The position numbers and the translations under genes were made by a program. This document shows positions 26,127 through 35,105 of a stretch of DNA of 64,000 bases, piece after piece (the first letter of the stretch is position 1; each line of letters starts with the position of its first letter). This DNA is from Planosporangium thailandense (GTDB lineage Bacteria > Actinomycetota > Actinomycetes > Mycobacteriales > Micromonosporaceae): the NCBI RefSeq assembly GCF_011947195.1, contig NZ_JAATVY010000001.1, forward strand, positions 62,001 to 126,000, given 5' to 3'. The notes below the pieces were generated by a model. That model saw nothing but the letters and a program-made list of their open reading frames with translations, was not told where the DNA came from and ran no database searches.

Positions 26127-28418
26127 ATGAACGTCCGAGAGGCGGTGCCGACGACCGGTCCGGGCCGCAGCGCGAAGCCGCGCGGGCCGGACCGGTCGCA
26201 GGCCATCGAGGTACCTGTGGGGGTCGGCGCCGCGGCGCGGGAGGACCGGTCGCGCGCCCTCGACGCCTGGCTGGCCTGCCTGCTGCCGGCCGGGGACGAC
26301 CTCGCGCTGGTAGCCGTGGGCGGGCTGGCCCGCCGCGAGTGCGCACCGTACGGCGACCTCGACCTCGTCCTGCTGCACACCGGCACGGCCGACATCGAAG
26401 CGGTCGCCGAGGAGATCTGGTACCCGATCTGGGACGCCCGGCTGTCGCTGGACCACTCGGTACGCACCGTCGACGAGGCCGTCGAGATCGCGGGTACCGA
26501 CGTCAAGGCGGCCCTCGGCATGCTGGACGCGCGGCTGATCGCCGGCGACGCGGCGCTGCTCGCGCGGCTGCGGGAGCGGGTCACCGCGCAGTGGCGGCGC
26601 GGCGCGGCGCGGACGCTGCTGCAGCTGCACGAACTGTGCCAGCAGCGCTGGTCCGCGCATGGCGAGCTGGCGTTCCTGCTGGAAGGCGACCTCAAGGAGG
26701 CCCGGGGCGGCCTGCGCGACCTCGGGGTGCTGCGCGGCATCGGGTACGCGGGGGTGGCCGACGCCGGCCGGCCGGCGGTCCGGGCCGCGCAGCGGTGGCT
26801 GCTCGACGTCCGCGACGCCCTCCACACCGTCGCCGGCCGGCGGGTCGACCGGCTGCTCGCCCAGGACCGGGCCGAGCTGGCCGGGCTGCTCGACCTCGGG
26901 TCCGGTGACGAGGTGCTGCGGCGGGTCACCGACGCCGCCCGTACCGTCACGTACGCCCTCGACGACGCCTGGCGCGCCGTGGGTCGCTGGCGGCCGGGCG
27001 GATCGTCGCGGGGCCGCCGCCCCACGCGTACCCCGATCGCCCGCGACGTCGTGGAGCAGGACGGGGAGGCGGTGCTGGCGCGGGCGGCCGTCACGCCCAT
27101 CCCGGACCCGAGCCTCGCCCTGCGGGTCGCCGCCGCGGCCGCCCGGTCCGGGCTGCCCATCGCCCGGCCGACGTTGGAGTGGCTGGCCCAGTTCTCGGCG
27201 CCGCTGCCCAGCCCGTGGCCGGCGGCCGCCCGCGACGCGCTCCTGACCCTGCTGGGCGCGGGCGACCCGCTGGTGGCCACCTGGGAGGCGTGCGACCGGT
27301 ACGGCCTGGTCACCGCCTGGCTGCCGGAGTGGTCCCGGGTACGCAGCCTGCCGCAGCACAACCCGGTCCACCGGTTCACCGTGGACCGGCACCTCGTGGA
27401 GACCGCCCGGGCGGCCGCCACGTACGTGCGCGAGGTGCCCCGTCCCGACCTGCTGATGCTGTGCGCGCTGCTGCACGACCTCGGCAAGGGCGCGCCGGGC
27501 GACCACAGCATCGTCGGAGCGCCCATGGCCGCCGCCGTCGCCGCCCGCATCGGGCTGGCGGAAGCCGACTGCGCCGTGGTCGAGCGGGTGGTACGCCTGC
27601 ACCTGCTGCTGCCGGAGACCGCGACCCGCCGGGACCTGGGCGACCCGGTGACCGTCCGGGCGGTGGCGGACGCCGTGGGCGACACCGACACGCTCGCGCT
27701 GCTGTACGCGCTCACCCGCGCCGACGCCGCGGCAACGGGTCCGGCCGCCTGGTCGTCGTGGAAGGGGCGCCTCGTCGCGCAGCTGGTCGACCGGGTGGAG
27801 CACGCGCTGGACACCGGCCGGGTACCCCGAATGCCGCCGGCCGCCCCGCCGATCGCGGTCGGCCCGCTTCCCCGCGTACGCCTGGACGGAGATCGCGTCA
27901 CGGTGACCGCGCCGGACAGTCCGGGGCTGCTCGCGGCGGTGGCCGGTTGTCTGTCGCTGCACCGGCTGGACGTCGTCGCCGCCGACGTCCACGCGTTCGA
28001 CGGGGTCGCGCGGGTGATGTGCGGCGTGCAGCCGCGTTACGGCGGCACGCCCGATCCTGACCTGCTCGGCCGTGACCTGCGCCGCGCGGTGGCCGGGGAG
28101 CTGGACGTGGCGGCCCGGCTCGCGGCCCGGGAGCGGTCGACGCGCGGGCCGGTCGGTGCGGCCGCGCCGCGGGTCGTCTGGCAGCCCGCCACCGGCGCCG
28201 CCGTCCTCGAACTGCGCGCGGCCGACTCGCCGGGGCTGCTCTACCGGGTGGCGAGGGCGCTGGCCGCGGCCGGCGTGCGGGTGCGGGCCGCCCGGATCTC
28301 GACGCTGGGCGGTGCCGCCGTCGACGCGTTCTACCTGGTGGGCGCGTGGGATGACGCGCGGGCGCGGGCCGCGGTCGAGGCTGCGGTGCTCGGCGCGGCC
28401 TTGCCGAGCGCGGGGTAG
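26127..28418 (+). CDS. glnD: [Protein-PII] uridylyl/adenylyltransferase GlnD
   Basis: 763 residues. Nucleotidyltransferase domain with VGGLARRECAPYGDLDLVLL (about 64-83), a GlnD-linker helical region (EGDLKEARGGLRDLGVLRG), an HD hydrolase domain with LCALLHDLGKGAPGDHS (about 445-461), and two C-terminal ACT domains (DSPGLLAAVAGCLSLHRLD near 595, DSPGLLYRVARALAAAGVRV near 699) that sense glutamine. It modifies and demodifies GlnK; actinobacterial members adenylylate. ATG 26127 follows the glnK stop with no gap. The final codons lie in the first unit of a 31-bp tandem repeat that continues past the stop. Confidence 0.95.
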   Translation: MNVREAVPTTGPGRSAKPRGPDRSQAIEVPVGVGAAAREDRSRALDAWLACLLPAGDDLALVAVGGLARRECAPYGDLDLVLLHTGTADIEAVAEEIWYPIWDARLSLDHSVRTVDEAVEIAGTDVKAALGMLDARLIAGDAALLARLRERVTAQWRRGAARTLLQLHELCQQRWSAHGELAFLLEGDLKEARGGLRDLGVLRGIGYAGVADAGRPAVRAAQRWLLDVRDALHTVAGRRVDRLLAQDRAELAGLLDLGSGDEVLRRVTDAARTVTYALDDAWRAVGRWRPGGSSRGRRPTRTPIARDVVEQDGEAVLARAAVTPIPDPSLALRVAAAAARSGLPIARPTLEWLAQFSAPLPSPWPAAARDALLTLLGAGDPLVATWEACDRYGLVTAWLPEWSRVRSLPQHNPVHRFTVDRHLVETARAAATYVREVPRPDLLMLCALLHDLGKGAPGDHSIVGAPMAAAVAARIGLAEADCAVVERVVRLHLLLPETATRRDLGDPVTVRAVADAVGDTDTLALLYALTRADAAATGPAAWSSWKGRLVAQLVDRVEHALDTGRVPRMPPAAPPIAVGPLPRVRLDGDRVTVTAPDSPGLLAAVAGCLSLHRLDVVAADVHAFDGVARVMCGVQPRYGGTPDPDLLGRDLRRAVAGELDVAARLAARERSTRGPVGAAAPRVVWQPATGAAVLELRAADSPGLLYRVARALAAAGVRVRAARISTLGGAAVDAFYLVGAWDDARARAAVEAAVLGAALPSAG

Positions 28419-28513
28419 CGACGGCGCGGCCTTGCCGAGCGCGGGATAGCGACGGCGCGGCCTTGCCGAGCGCGGGATAGCGACGGCGCGGCCTTGCCGA
28501 GCGCGGGGTAGCG
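28393..28513. repeat. 31-bp tandem repeat, 4 copies, across the glnD 3' end
   Basis: Units begin at 28393, 28424, 28455 and 28486 and are almost identical (a G/A change before TAG in the middle copies). The first unit contains the last codons and stop of glnD (GAALPSAG-stop); the rest lie outside the gene. As 31 is not a multiple of three, copies fall in successive frames. No repeat-spacer structure, so not CRISPR. Confidence 0.85.
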
Positions 28514-28590
28514 CGCGGGCGGGTGATCCGTCCCCGGCTCGGCCCGTGCGGTTTCTGAGTTCTTGCTTAACCCACCGTTATTTTGAAGGT

Positions 28591-28602
28591 AATCAATTGA
28601 TT
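28591..28602. promoter_or_regulatory. Palindrome AATCAATTGATT upstream of GH64 gene
   Basis: A perfect 12-bp palindrome in an AT-rich patch, 40 bases upstream of the LacI-type operator. Possibly a second regulator site; no family is assigned. Confidence 0.35.
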
Positions 28603-28641
28603 GCCCGTCGGATGAGCGCGCACCATCAGTTCACTTTGTTT

Positions 28642-28655
28642 AGAGAGCGCTCTCT
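28642..28655. promoter_or_regulatory. LacI/CebR-like operator upstream of GH64 gene
   Basis: AGAGAGCGCTCTCT, a perfect 14-bp palindrome, 23 bases before the GH64 start. It shares the GAGCGCTC core with the CebR operator (TGGGAGCGCTCCCA) of actinobacterial sugar regulons. No LacI gene is adjacent, so the regulator would act from elsewhere. Confidence 0.65.
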
Positions 28656-28678
28656 CCGAGTGACGGGAGTCTTACCTC

Positions 28679-29848
28679 ATGGTTTCCAGAAGAGCCATCC
28701 TGGGCGGCGCCATCGCTGCCGGAATCGGCGGACCCCTGGCCGTTTCCGCGCTCTTCTCCGCGGCGCAGGCCGCGGACGGACTGCCGGTCACGGTGGTCAA
28801 CAACACCGGCCGCTTCGCCAACACCGAGATCTTCATGTACATCGTCGGCACCGACCCCGCATCGGGCCAGCAGGGCTTCGTGCGCTCGTCCGCCCGGCTG
28901 ACGCCGGCGCAGCTGTCCGATAACGGGCCGGACGGCTTCGCCGACCTCGCGATCCCGCTCGCGGCGAGCGGGCCGACGACCGTCGTCCTGCCGAAGATGT
29001 CCGGCCGGATCTACTTCTCGGTGAACGACAAGATCAAGTTCAAGGTGGTGCCGGACGGCGCCGGTCGACCCGCGCTGCAGTTCCCCGCCGGATGGGTCGC
29101 GAGCGACCCGAGCTTCCCGGTGCTGCACGACTGTGTCGAGTTCACGTTCAGCGACGCCGGAATGTTCTGCAACACGACCATGGTCGACATGTTCAGCATC
29201 CCGATGTCGATCACGCTTACCGGCGCGAAGACGCAGATCGCCGGCGCGCTGGTGGACGGCGGCCGGGACAAGATCTTCGCCGCGCTGCGCGCCGTCCCCG
29301 AGTTCGCCCGCCTGGTCGTCGGCGACAACCTGCGGGTGATCGCTCCGGGTCACGGAATCGAGGCGGGCCTGTTCCCGTCGACCTTCTACGACTCTTACAT
29401 CGACGCCGTCTGGGCCAGGTACCGGACGACCGACCTCCGGATCACCGCCAACGGCAGGGTCTTCACGGGGCGGGTCACCGGCGATCAGCTCGTCTTCGAC
29501 GCCGGCGTGGCGCCGTTCCGCAAGCCCACCACCAAGGACGTGTTCTTCTGCGACGGCGCGCTCGCCGCGCCCAACGACGGGGTGACCGGCCCGGTCGCCG
29601 CGATGCTGGGGGCCGGTTTCAATCGGGCGACCCTGCTCGACAGCCCTGACCAGCCCGTCGGAGATCCGGCCCGGTTCTACCAGGGCGCGGTGGCCAACCG
29701 GTACTCGGCCGCGATGCACGCCAGTTCGGTGGACGGCAAGGCGTACGGGTTCGCCTTCGACGACGTGGTCGACTTCGCCTCGTTCATCCAGGACACGGCG
29801 CCGACGGGAATGACGGTGACCCTGACACCGTTCGGCTCTTCGGGGTGA
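28679..29848 (+). CDS. Secreted glycoside hydrolase family 64 beta-1,3-glucanase
   Basis: 389 residues. The N-terminus VSRRAILGGAIAAGIGG has a twin-arginine look (SRRAIL) and a hydrophobic stretch ending in SAAQA, so export by Tat is likely. The mature part begins LPVTVVNNTGRFANTEIFMYIVG and contains GRIYFSVNDKIKF, the DCVEFTFSDAGMFCNTTMVDMFSIPM block (Glu and Asp are likely catalytic), FYDSYIDAVWARY and KDVFFCDG, as in GH64 laminaripentaose-producing glucanases. It would attack fungal or plant beta-1,3-glucan. ATG 28679 has GGGAG nine bases upstream. The upstream LacI-like operator suggests sugar control. It interrupts the glnD-ffh order. Confidence 0.88.
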   Translation: MVSRRAILGGAIAAGIGGPLAVSALFSAAQAADGLPVTVVNNTGRFANTEIFMYIVGTDPASGQQGFVRSSARLTPAQLSDNGPDGFADLAIPLAASGPTTVVLPKMSGRIYFSVNDKIKFKVVPDGAGRPALQFPAGWVASDPSFPVLHDCVEFTFSDAGMFCNTTMVDMFSIPMSITLTGAKTQIAGALVDGGRDKIFAALRAVPEFARLVVGDNLRVIAPGHGIEAGLFPSTFYDSYIDAVWARYRTTDLRITANGRVFTGRVTGDQLVFDAGVAPFRKPTTKDVFFCDGALAAPNDGVTGPVAAMLGAGFNRATLLDSPDQPVGDPARFYQGAVANRYSAAMHASSVDGKAYGFAFDDVVDFASFIQDTAPTGMTVTLTPFGSSG

Positions 29849-29998
29849 TCCCCGCCCGGGCAGGTGCGCCGGCGGCGACTCCGCGTCCGGCGCGCGGGCA
29901 TACGGGTGAGCACTCGGCAGAGCGCTCCGGCCCGATACCCTTGCCTCGGGGCGCTGGCCCCACTGCCCGCACGAATCCGACATCAGGGATGTATCGCC

Positions 29999-31546
29999 GT
30001 GTTTGACACGCTAAGCGACCGGCTATCCGGGATCTTCTCCAAGCTGCGAAGCAAGGGGCGGCTCACCGACGCCGACATCGACGCCACCGCGCGTGAGATC
30101 CGTCTCGCGCTGCTCGAGGCCGATGTCGCGCTGCCCGTCGTCAAGGCGTTCATCGCCCGGCTCAAGGAGCGGGCCCGGGGCGCGGAGGTCTCGCAGGCGC
30201 TCAACCCGGCCCAGCAGGTCATCAAGATCGTCCACGAGGAGCTGGTGGAGGTCCTCGGCGGTGAGAGCCGGCGTCTCCGGCTGGCCAAGCAGCCGCCGAG
30301 CGTCATCATGCTGGCCGGCCTGCAGGGTTCGGGTAAGACGACCCTCGCCGGCAAGCTCGCCCTCCACCTCAAGGCACAGGGGCACCAGCCGCTGCTGGTC
30401 GCCGCCGACCTGCAGCGCCCGAACGCCGTCAACCAGCTCCAGGTGCTCGGCGGCCGCGCCGGCGTCGAGGTGTTCGCGCCGGAGCCGGGCAACGGCGTCG
30501 GCGACCCCGTGGCCGTGGCCCACGCCTCGGTCGAGCACGCCCGCCGCCACATGCGCGACATCGTCATCGTCGACACCGCCGGCCGGCTCGGTATCGACGC
30601 CGAGATGATGGCGCAGGCCGCGGCGATCCGCGACGCGGTCGACCCCGACGAGGTGCTGTTCGTCATCGACGCGATGGTCGGTCAGGACGCGGTCGCGACG
30701 GCCGAGGCGTTCCGCGACGGCGTCGGCATCAGCGGCGTGGTGCTGTCGAAGCTGGACGGCGACGCCCGCGGTGGCGCGGCGCTGTCGGTGCGGCACGTCA
30801 CCGGTGAGCCGATCCTGTTCGCCTCCACCGGCGAGAAGCTCGAGGACTTCGACGTCTTCCACCCCGACCGGATGGCCTCCCGCATCCTCGGCATGGGCGA
30901 CGTGCTCACCCTGATCGAGCAGGCCGAAGCGGCGTTCGAGGACGACCAGAAGGAGCGCATGACCGCCAAGCTCCTCGGCGGTCAGCAGTTCACGCTCGAG
31001 GACTTCCTGGAGCAGATCGTCGCGGTGCGGCGGATGGGGCCGATCGCGAACATCCTGTCGATGATGCCCGGCATGGGGCAGATGAAGGACCAGCTGGCTG
31101 AGGTCGATGACAAGCACTTCGACCGCATCACCGCGATCATCCGCTCGATGACGCCGGGCGAGCGGGAGAACCCCAAGGTCATCAACGCGTCGCGGCGGCT
31201 GCGCATCGCCAACGGCTCGGGCGTGACCGTCATGGAGGTCAACCAGCTGCTCAACCGCTTCACCGAGGCGCAGAAGATCATGAAGCAGATGGGCGGCATG
31301 ATGGGCCTGCCCGGCATGCGGCGCAAGGCGACCAAGTCGCCCAAGAACAAGCGCAAGGGCGGCAAGGGCGGCGGGCGGCCCCGTACCGGCGGCATGCCGG
31401 CCGGCCTGCCCGGCGGCTTCCCGGGTGGGATGCCGGCGCTGCCTCCCGGCCTCGACCCCGGCATGCTCGACGCGGGCGGCGGGCAGGGCGGATTCAAGCC
31501 CCCGAAGATCGACTTTTCGAAGTTGAACAAGCGCGACGATAGGTAA
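29999..31546 (+). CDS. ffh: Signal recognition particle protein Ffh
   Basis: 515 residues. N domain (FDTLSDRLSGIFSKLRSKGRLTDADI), GTPase G domain with GLQGSGKTTLAGK (about 106), AADLQRPNAVNQL, VDTAGRLGIDAEMM, SKLDGDARGGAAL, and a Met-rich M domain (about 320-450: MLPG-type MMPGMGQMKDQL, IIRSMTPGERENP, GMMGLPGMR) that binds 4.5S RNA and signal peptides. A Gly/Pro-rich tail of about 60 residues follows, typical for actinobacteria. The start is GTG 29999 (VFDTLSDR); the frame is open upstream without conserved content. Confidence 0.96.
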   Translation: MFDTLSDRLSGIFSKLRSKGRLTDADIDATAREIRLALLEADVALPVVKAFIARLKERARGAEVSQALNPAQQVIKIVHEELVEVLGGESRRLRLAKQPPSVIMLAGLQGSGKTTLAGKLALHLKAQGHQPLLVAADLQRPNAVNQLQVLGGRAGVEVFAPEPGNGVGDPVAVAHASVEHARRHMRDIVIVDTAGRLGIDAEMMAQAAAIRDAVDPDEVLFVIDAMVGQDAVATAEAFRDGVGISGVVLSKLDGDARGGAALSVRHVTGEPILFASTGEKLEDFDVFHPDRMASRILGMGDVLTLIEQAEAAFEDDQKERMTAKLLGGQQFTLEDFLEQIVAVRRMGPIANILSMMPGMGQMKDQLAEVDDKHFDRITAIIRSMTPGERENPKVINASRRLRIANGSGVTVMEVNQLLNRFTEAQKIMKQMGGMMGLPGMRRKATKSPKNKRKGGKGGGRPRTGGMPAGLPGGFPGGMPALPPGLDPGMLDAGGGQGGFKPPKIDFSKLNKRDDR

Positions 31547-31781
31547 TCCACTTAGGACACCTGCTGACCTGCTGCGCGGTACCGCATGCCGCGCGCTCCG
31601 GCACGCGGTCACGGCCGGGTGGACCGGGTAGGCGATAATCGGCTGAGCGTTCGTCATCGTCACTGTGACGTAGACAACAGCTTCGATGCGCGCCGTGACC
31701 CGGCTTACCGGGTACGGCGTCTACTGGCCGCGCCACCCGACCCGGGTCGGCGAGCGACGTGGTGCCTATTGGGGGCGGTGC

Positions 31782-33917
31782 ATGCGGGAGCGCAAGCTCA
31801 GGAAGTTGCTGTCCGATGGTGGGATCAGGAAGATCCTGTCGCTGGTCGGGTGCGGGGTGGTCGCGGGCGTGGTCGTCGCGGCGGCGGCGCTGCCCGCTGC
31901 CGCGATGACCGGGGCGTTGACCACCGCAGGCGTGGACGCGTTCGACAGCCTTCCGGCCGACTTCACGACGGTGCCCGCCCCGCAGAGCTCGTTCATCTAC
32001 GCCTCGGACGGCAAGACCCTGCTGGCGATGCTCTACGACGAAAACCGGCGCGACGTCCCGCTTTCGGACGTGGCACCGGTGATGCAGCAGGCGATCGTCG
32101 CCTCCGAGGACGTCCGCTTCTACTCCCACCACGGCGTCGACTTCAAGGGTGTGGCCCGCGCGCTGGTCGCCGACAACGGCGGCGACTCGCAGGGCGCCTC
32201 CACTCTGACCATGCAGTACGTGCGCCAGAGCGCCATCTACTCGGCCAAGACCCCCGAGGAGGTGGTCGCGGCGAGCGAGAAGACCAAGGCTCGCAAGATC
32301 CGCGAGATGAAGCTCGCCATGGCGCTGGAGGAGAAGCTCAACAAGAAGCAGATCCTGGAGCGGTACCTCAACATCGCGCCGTTCGGCCACGGCGCCTGGG
32401 GCATCTACGCCGCGAGCCACGTGTACTTCGGCAAGGACCCGAAGGACCTCACGCTGCCGGAAGCGGCGCTGCTCGCGGGCCTGGTGCAGGCGCCGTCGTC
32501 GTACGACCCGGCCGACCCGGCGAAGCTCCCCGCGGCGCTCAAACGGCGTGAGCACGTCTTCGACCAGATGGTCCGGGCGCACAACATCACCGCCCAGCAG
32601 GCCGCGGAGGCGCGCAAGGCGCCGCTGCAGATCACCGACCAGCACCCGTCGCAGGGCTGCGTCTCGGTGCCGTACGCGAGCCTCGGCGCCGGGTTCTTCT
32701 GCGACTACCTGTACCGCTGGTGGCTGGAACAGCCGGCGTTCGGCGCCGACGCCTACGAACGCGAAAACCGGCTGCGCAGCGGCGGGTACACCATCATCAG
32801 CTCGCTGGACATAGGCATCCAGCAGGCGATGAAGCGCAACATCGACTCGAAGATCAAGGCCACCGACCGGCGGGCGCTCATGCTCAGCGCCGTCGAGCCG
32901 TCCACCGGCCGGGTGCTGGCGATGGCCACCAACCGCAACTTCAGCCTCGACACCAGCGGCAACCTGCCCAACCCGAACCGGGCCATCAGCGGGCCGGGCA
33001 GCTTCCCCAACACCACCAACCCGCTGATCTCCGGGGGCGGCGGCGTCAACGGCTACCAGGCGGGCTCCACGTTCAAGATGTTCACGATGCTCGCCGCACT
33101 CGAGAAGGGCATGCCGCTCAGCACGACGATCGACGCTCCGGCGGTGTACCACTCGCACTACCCGACGAAGGGCACCAACTGCCCAGGCACCCAGGACTGG
33201 TGCCCGAAGAACGCGAGCGCGTCCGAGGCCGGCACCTTCAACATGTGGACCGGCTTCGGCAAGTCGGTCAACACCTTCTTCGTGCCGCTGGAGGAGCGGG
33301 CCGGCGCGGAGAACGCGGTGGCCGTGGCCCAGCGTCTGGGGATCCAGTTCCGGGCCCAGAGCGACCAGGAAAACGCCAAGGGCGCCCACTACTGGGGTCC
33401 GTTCACCCTGGGCGTCTCGGCGACCACGCCGCTCGACCTGGCAGGGGCGTACGCGAGCCTGGCCAACGACGGCGCGCACTGCGCGCCGACCCCGATCACC
33501 GAGATCCGCGACGCCAACGGCAAGCCGCTGGACGTCGGAAAGCCGCAGTGCACCAACGGGGTCAGCGCCGACGTCGCCCACGCCGCCATCGACGCCGCCC
33601 GCTGCCCGGTCGGCGACCACGGTGGCCTCAACCAGTGCCACGACGCCTCCACCGCGCGCGGGGTGGCGGCGACCGTCGGGAAGCCGGTGTTCGGTAAGAC
33701 CGGTACGACCGACACCAACGAGTCGGCGACGCTGGTCGCCTCGACGAAGCAGGTCACGGTTGCCGGGATCGAGGCCGACCCGGACTGGCAGGCCGACGCG
33801 AGCGCCGACCACAACCACGTGGACCAGTCGGTCGCGGAGACGCTGCGCGACGCCATGGCCGGCAAGCCCGCGATCGACTTCCCGCAACCCAGCTCACGGC
33901 TCGCGTACGGCAGATGA
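31782..33917 (+). CDS. Bifunctional class A penicillin-binding protein
   Basis: 711 residues. One N-terminal membrane helix (about 18-45), a GT51 glycosyltransferase domain with IVASEDVRFYSHHGVDFKG (about 104-122) and ASTLTMQYVRQ, LERYLNIAPFGHGAWGI, and a transpeptidase domain with the active-site STFK (about 429), SVN (about 495) and KTGT (about 640). It polymerises and cross-links peptidoglycan outside the membrane. No PASTA domain. The extracellular part has unusual Cys content (NCPGTQDWCPK and others), suggesting disulfides. ATG 31782 (MRERKLRKLL) is chosen since it gives a basic n-region before the helix; ATG/GTG options upstream would add 32 residues. Confidence 0.93.
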   Translation: MRERKLRKLLSDGGIRKILSLVGCGVVAGVVVAAAALPAAAMTGALTTAGVDAFDSLPADFTTVPAPQSSFIYASDGKTLLAMLYDENRRDVPLSDVAPVMQQAIVASEDVRFYSHHGVDFKGVARALVADNGGDSQGASTLTMQYVRQSAIYSAKTPEEVVAASEKTKARKIREMKLAMALEEKLNKKQILERYLNIAPFGHGAWGIYAASHVYFGKDPKDLTLPEAALLAGLVQAPSSYDPADPAKLPAALKRREHVFDQMVRAHNITAQQAAEARKAPLQITDQHPSQGCVSVPYASLGAGFFCDYLYRWWLEQPAFGADAYERENRLRSGGYTIISSLDIGIQQAMKRNIDSKIKATDRRALMLSAVEPSTGRVLAMATNRNFSLDTSGNLPNPNRAISGPGSFPNTTNPLISGGGGVNGYQAGSTFKMFTMLAALEKGMPLSTTIDAPAVYHSHYPTKGTNCPGTQDWCPKNASASEAGTFNMWTGFGKSVNTFFVPLEERAGAENAVAVAQRLGIQFRAQSDQENAKGAHYWGPFTLGVSATTPLDLAGAYASLANDGAHCAPTPITEIRDANGKPLDVGKPQCTNGVSADVAHAAIDAARCPVGDHGGLNQCHDASTARGVAATVGKPVFGKTGTTDTNESATLVASTKQVTVAGIEADPDWQADASADHNHVDQSVAETLRDAMAGKPAIDFPQPSSRLAYGR

Positions 33918-33926
33918 CCCGACCGG

Positions 33927-33932
33927 TAGGTT
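33927..33932 (+). promoter_or_regulatory. -10 box TAGGTT for the amidohydrolase gene
   Basis: TAGGTT followed by 7 bases and ATG 33940, the spacing of a leaderless transcript. Confidence 0.5.
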
Positions 33933-33939
33933 GAGGCGC

Positions 33940-35019
33940 ATGACGCTGCATGTACGGGGCGTGGTGCTGCCCGACGACGAGGTCCGCGATCTGTACCTGG
34001 TCGGGGACCGGGTGACGCTGCGCCCGGTGGCGGGTGCCGAGACCGTCGCCGACGGCGGGTACGTGCTGCCGGGCCTGGTCGACGCGCACTGCCACATCGG
34101 GATCGCGCGCGGTGGCACCCCGATCAGCGGGCTGGACGAGGCCCGGGCACTCGCCACGATCGACCGGGACGCCGGGGTGCTCGCGATCCGCGACGCCGGC
34201 TCCCCGTACCCGTACCCGCAGCTCGACGACGACCCGGACATGCCGCGACTGCGCCGGGCCGGCCGGCACGTCGCGCCACCGCGCCGCTACCTGCGCGACA
34301 TCGGGGTGGAGGTGGCCGCCGAGGACCTGCCCGGGGAGGCGGCGCGGCAGGCGGCGGCCGGCAACGGCTGGGTCAAGCTCGTCGGGGACTGGATCGACCG
34401 GGGCACCGGTGACCTGGCGCCCGCCTGGGACCCGGCGGACATGGCGGCGGCGGTCAAGGCCGCCCACGAGGCGGGCGCCCGGGTCGCCGTGCACACGTTC
34501 GCCGAGGAGTCGGTGGCGGCGCTGGTGCGCGCCGGGGTCGACTCCGTCGAGCACGGCACCGGGCTGTCCGACGACGACATCGCCGAGATGGCGCGCCGCG
34601 GCACGGCCCTCGTCCCGACAATGATCAACATCGCGACGTTCGGCGACATCGCGGCGCGGGCGGACGGGAAGTTCCCGACGTACGCGACGCACATGCGGGC
34701 GCTGGGCGACCGGTTCCCGTCCGTGGTCGCGGCGGCGTACGAGGCGGGAGTGCCGATCTACGTCGGCACCGACGCCGGCGGCGGGATCAACCACGGGTTG
34801 GCGGCCGAGGAGATGCTGCGGCTGCACGCGGTCGCCGGCATGCCCGCGCTGGACGTGCTGCGCGCCGGGTCGTGGGGCGCCCGTGAGTGGCTGGGCTTCC
34901 CCGGGCTGGTCGAGGGCGGCCTCGCCGACCTGGTGGTCTACGACTCCGACCCTCGGCGGGACCTGCGGGTGCTGGCCGCGCCACGGCGGATCATCCTGCG
35001 CGGGCGGGTCGTTGCATAG
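33940..35019 (+). CDS. Amidohydrolase-family metal-dependent hydrolase
   Basis: 359 residues. The metal-dependent hydrolase pattern is complete: VLPGLVDAHCHIG (HxH, about 44-56), VKLVGDW (likely metal-bridging Lys), VAVHTFAEES (His), VDSVEHGTGL (His) and VGTDAGGGINHG (Asp), ending with a composite beta-sandwich (ADLVVYDSDPRRDL). Similar proteins include imidazolonepropionase-like enzymes and aryl dialkylphosphatase relatives; the substrate cannot be read from sequence. Predicted leaderless from ATG 33940. Confidence 0.88.
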   Translation: MTLHVRGVVLPDDEVRDLYLVGDRVTLRPVAGAETVADGGYVLPGLVDAHCHIGIARGGTPISGLDEARALATIDRDAGVLAIRDAGSPYPYPQLDDDPDMPRLRRAGRHVAPPRRYLRDIGVEVAAEDLPGEAARQAAAGNGWVKLVGDWIDRGTGDLAPAWDPADMAAAVKAAHEAGARVAVHTFAEESVAALVRAGVDSVEHGTGLSDDDIAEMARRGTALVPTMINIATFGDIAARADGKFPTYATHMRALGDRFPSVVAAAYEAGVPIYVGTDAGGGINHGLAAEEMLRLHAVAGMPALDVLRAGSWGAREWLGFPGLVEGGLADLVVYDSDPRRDLRVLAAPRRIILRGRVVA

Positions 35020-35091
35020 GACTTCGCCCTCCATTACGGAAGAACCGGGCGGGGTACGGCGGTCGGCCGGCGGGCGGGTACGCGCAGCGCC

Positions 35092-35097
35092 TAGGAT
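35092..35097 (+). promoter_or_regulatory. -10 box TAGGAT for proS
   Basis: TAGGAT followed by 8 bases and ATG 35106, consistent with a leaderless proS mRNA. No ribosome binding site is visible. Confidence 0.55.
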
Positions 35098-35105
35098 GAC
35101 CGGTC

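Noticed and set aside
28393-28513. CRISPR-like repeat
   Set aside because: Head-to-tail copies with no unique spacers, and no cas genes in the window.
29864-29998. Upstream extension of ffh
   Set aside because: The conserved protein starts VFDTLSDRLSG at GTG 29999; the stretch before it overlaps the gap after the GH64 gene and is Arg-rich filler.
31494-33887. Minus-strand open frame of 797 codons over the class A PBP
   Set aside because: Shadow frame; the plus-strand PBP has all active-site motifs.
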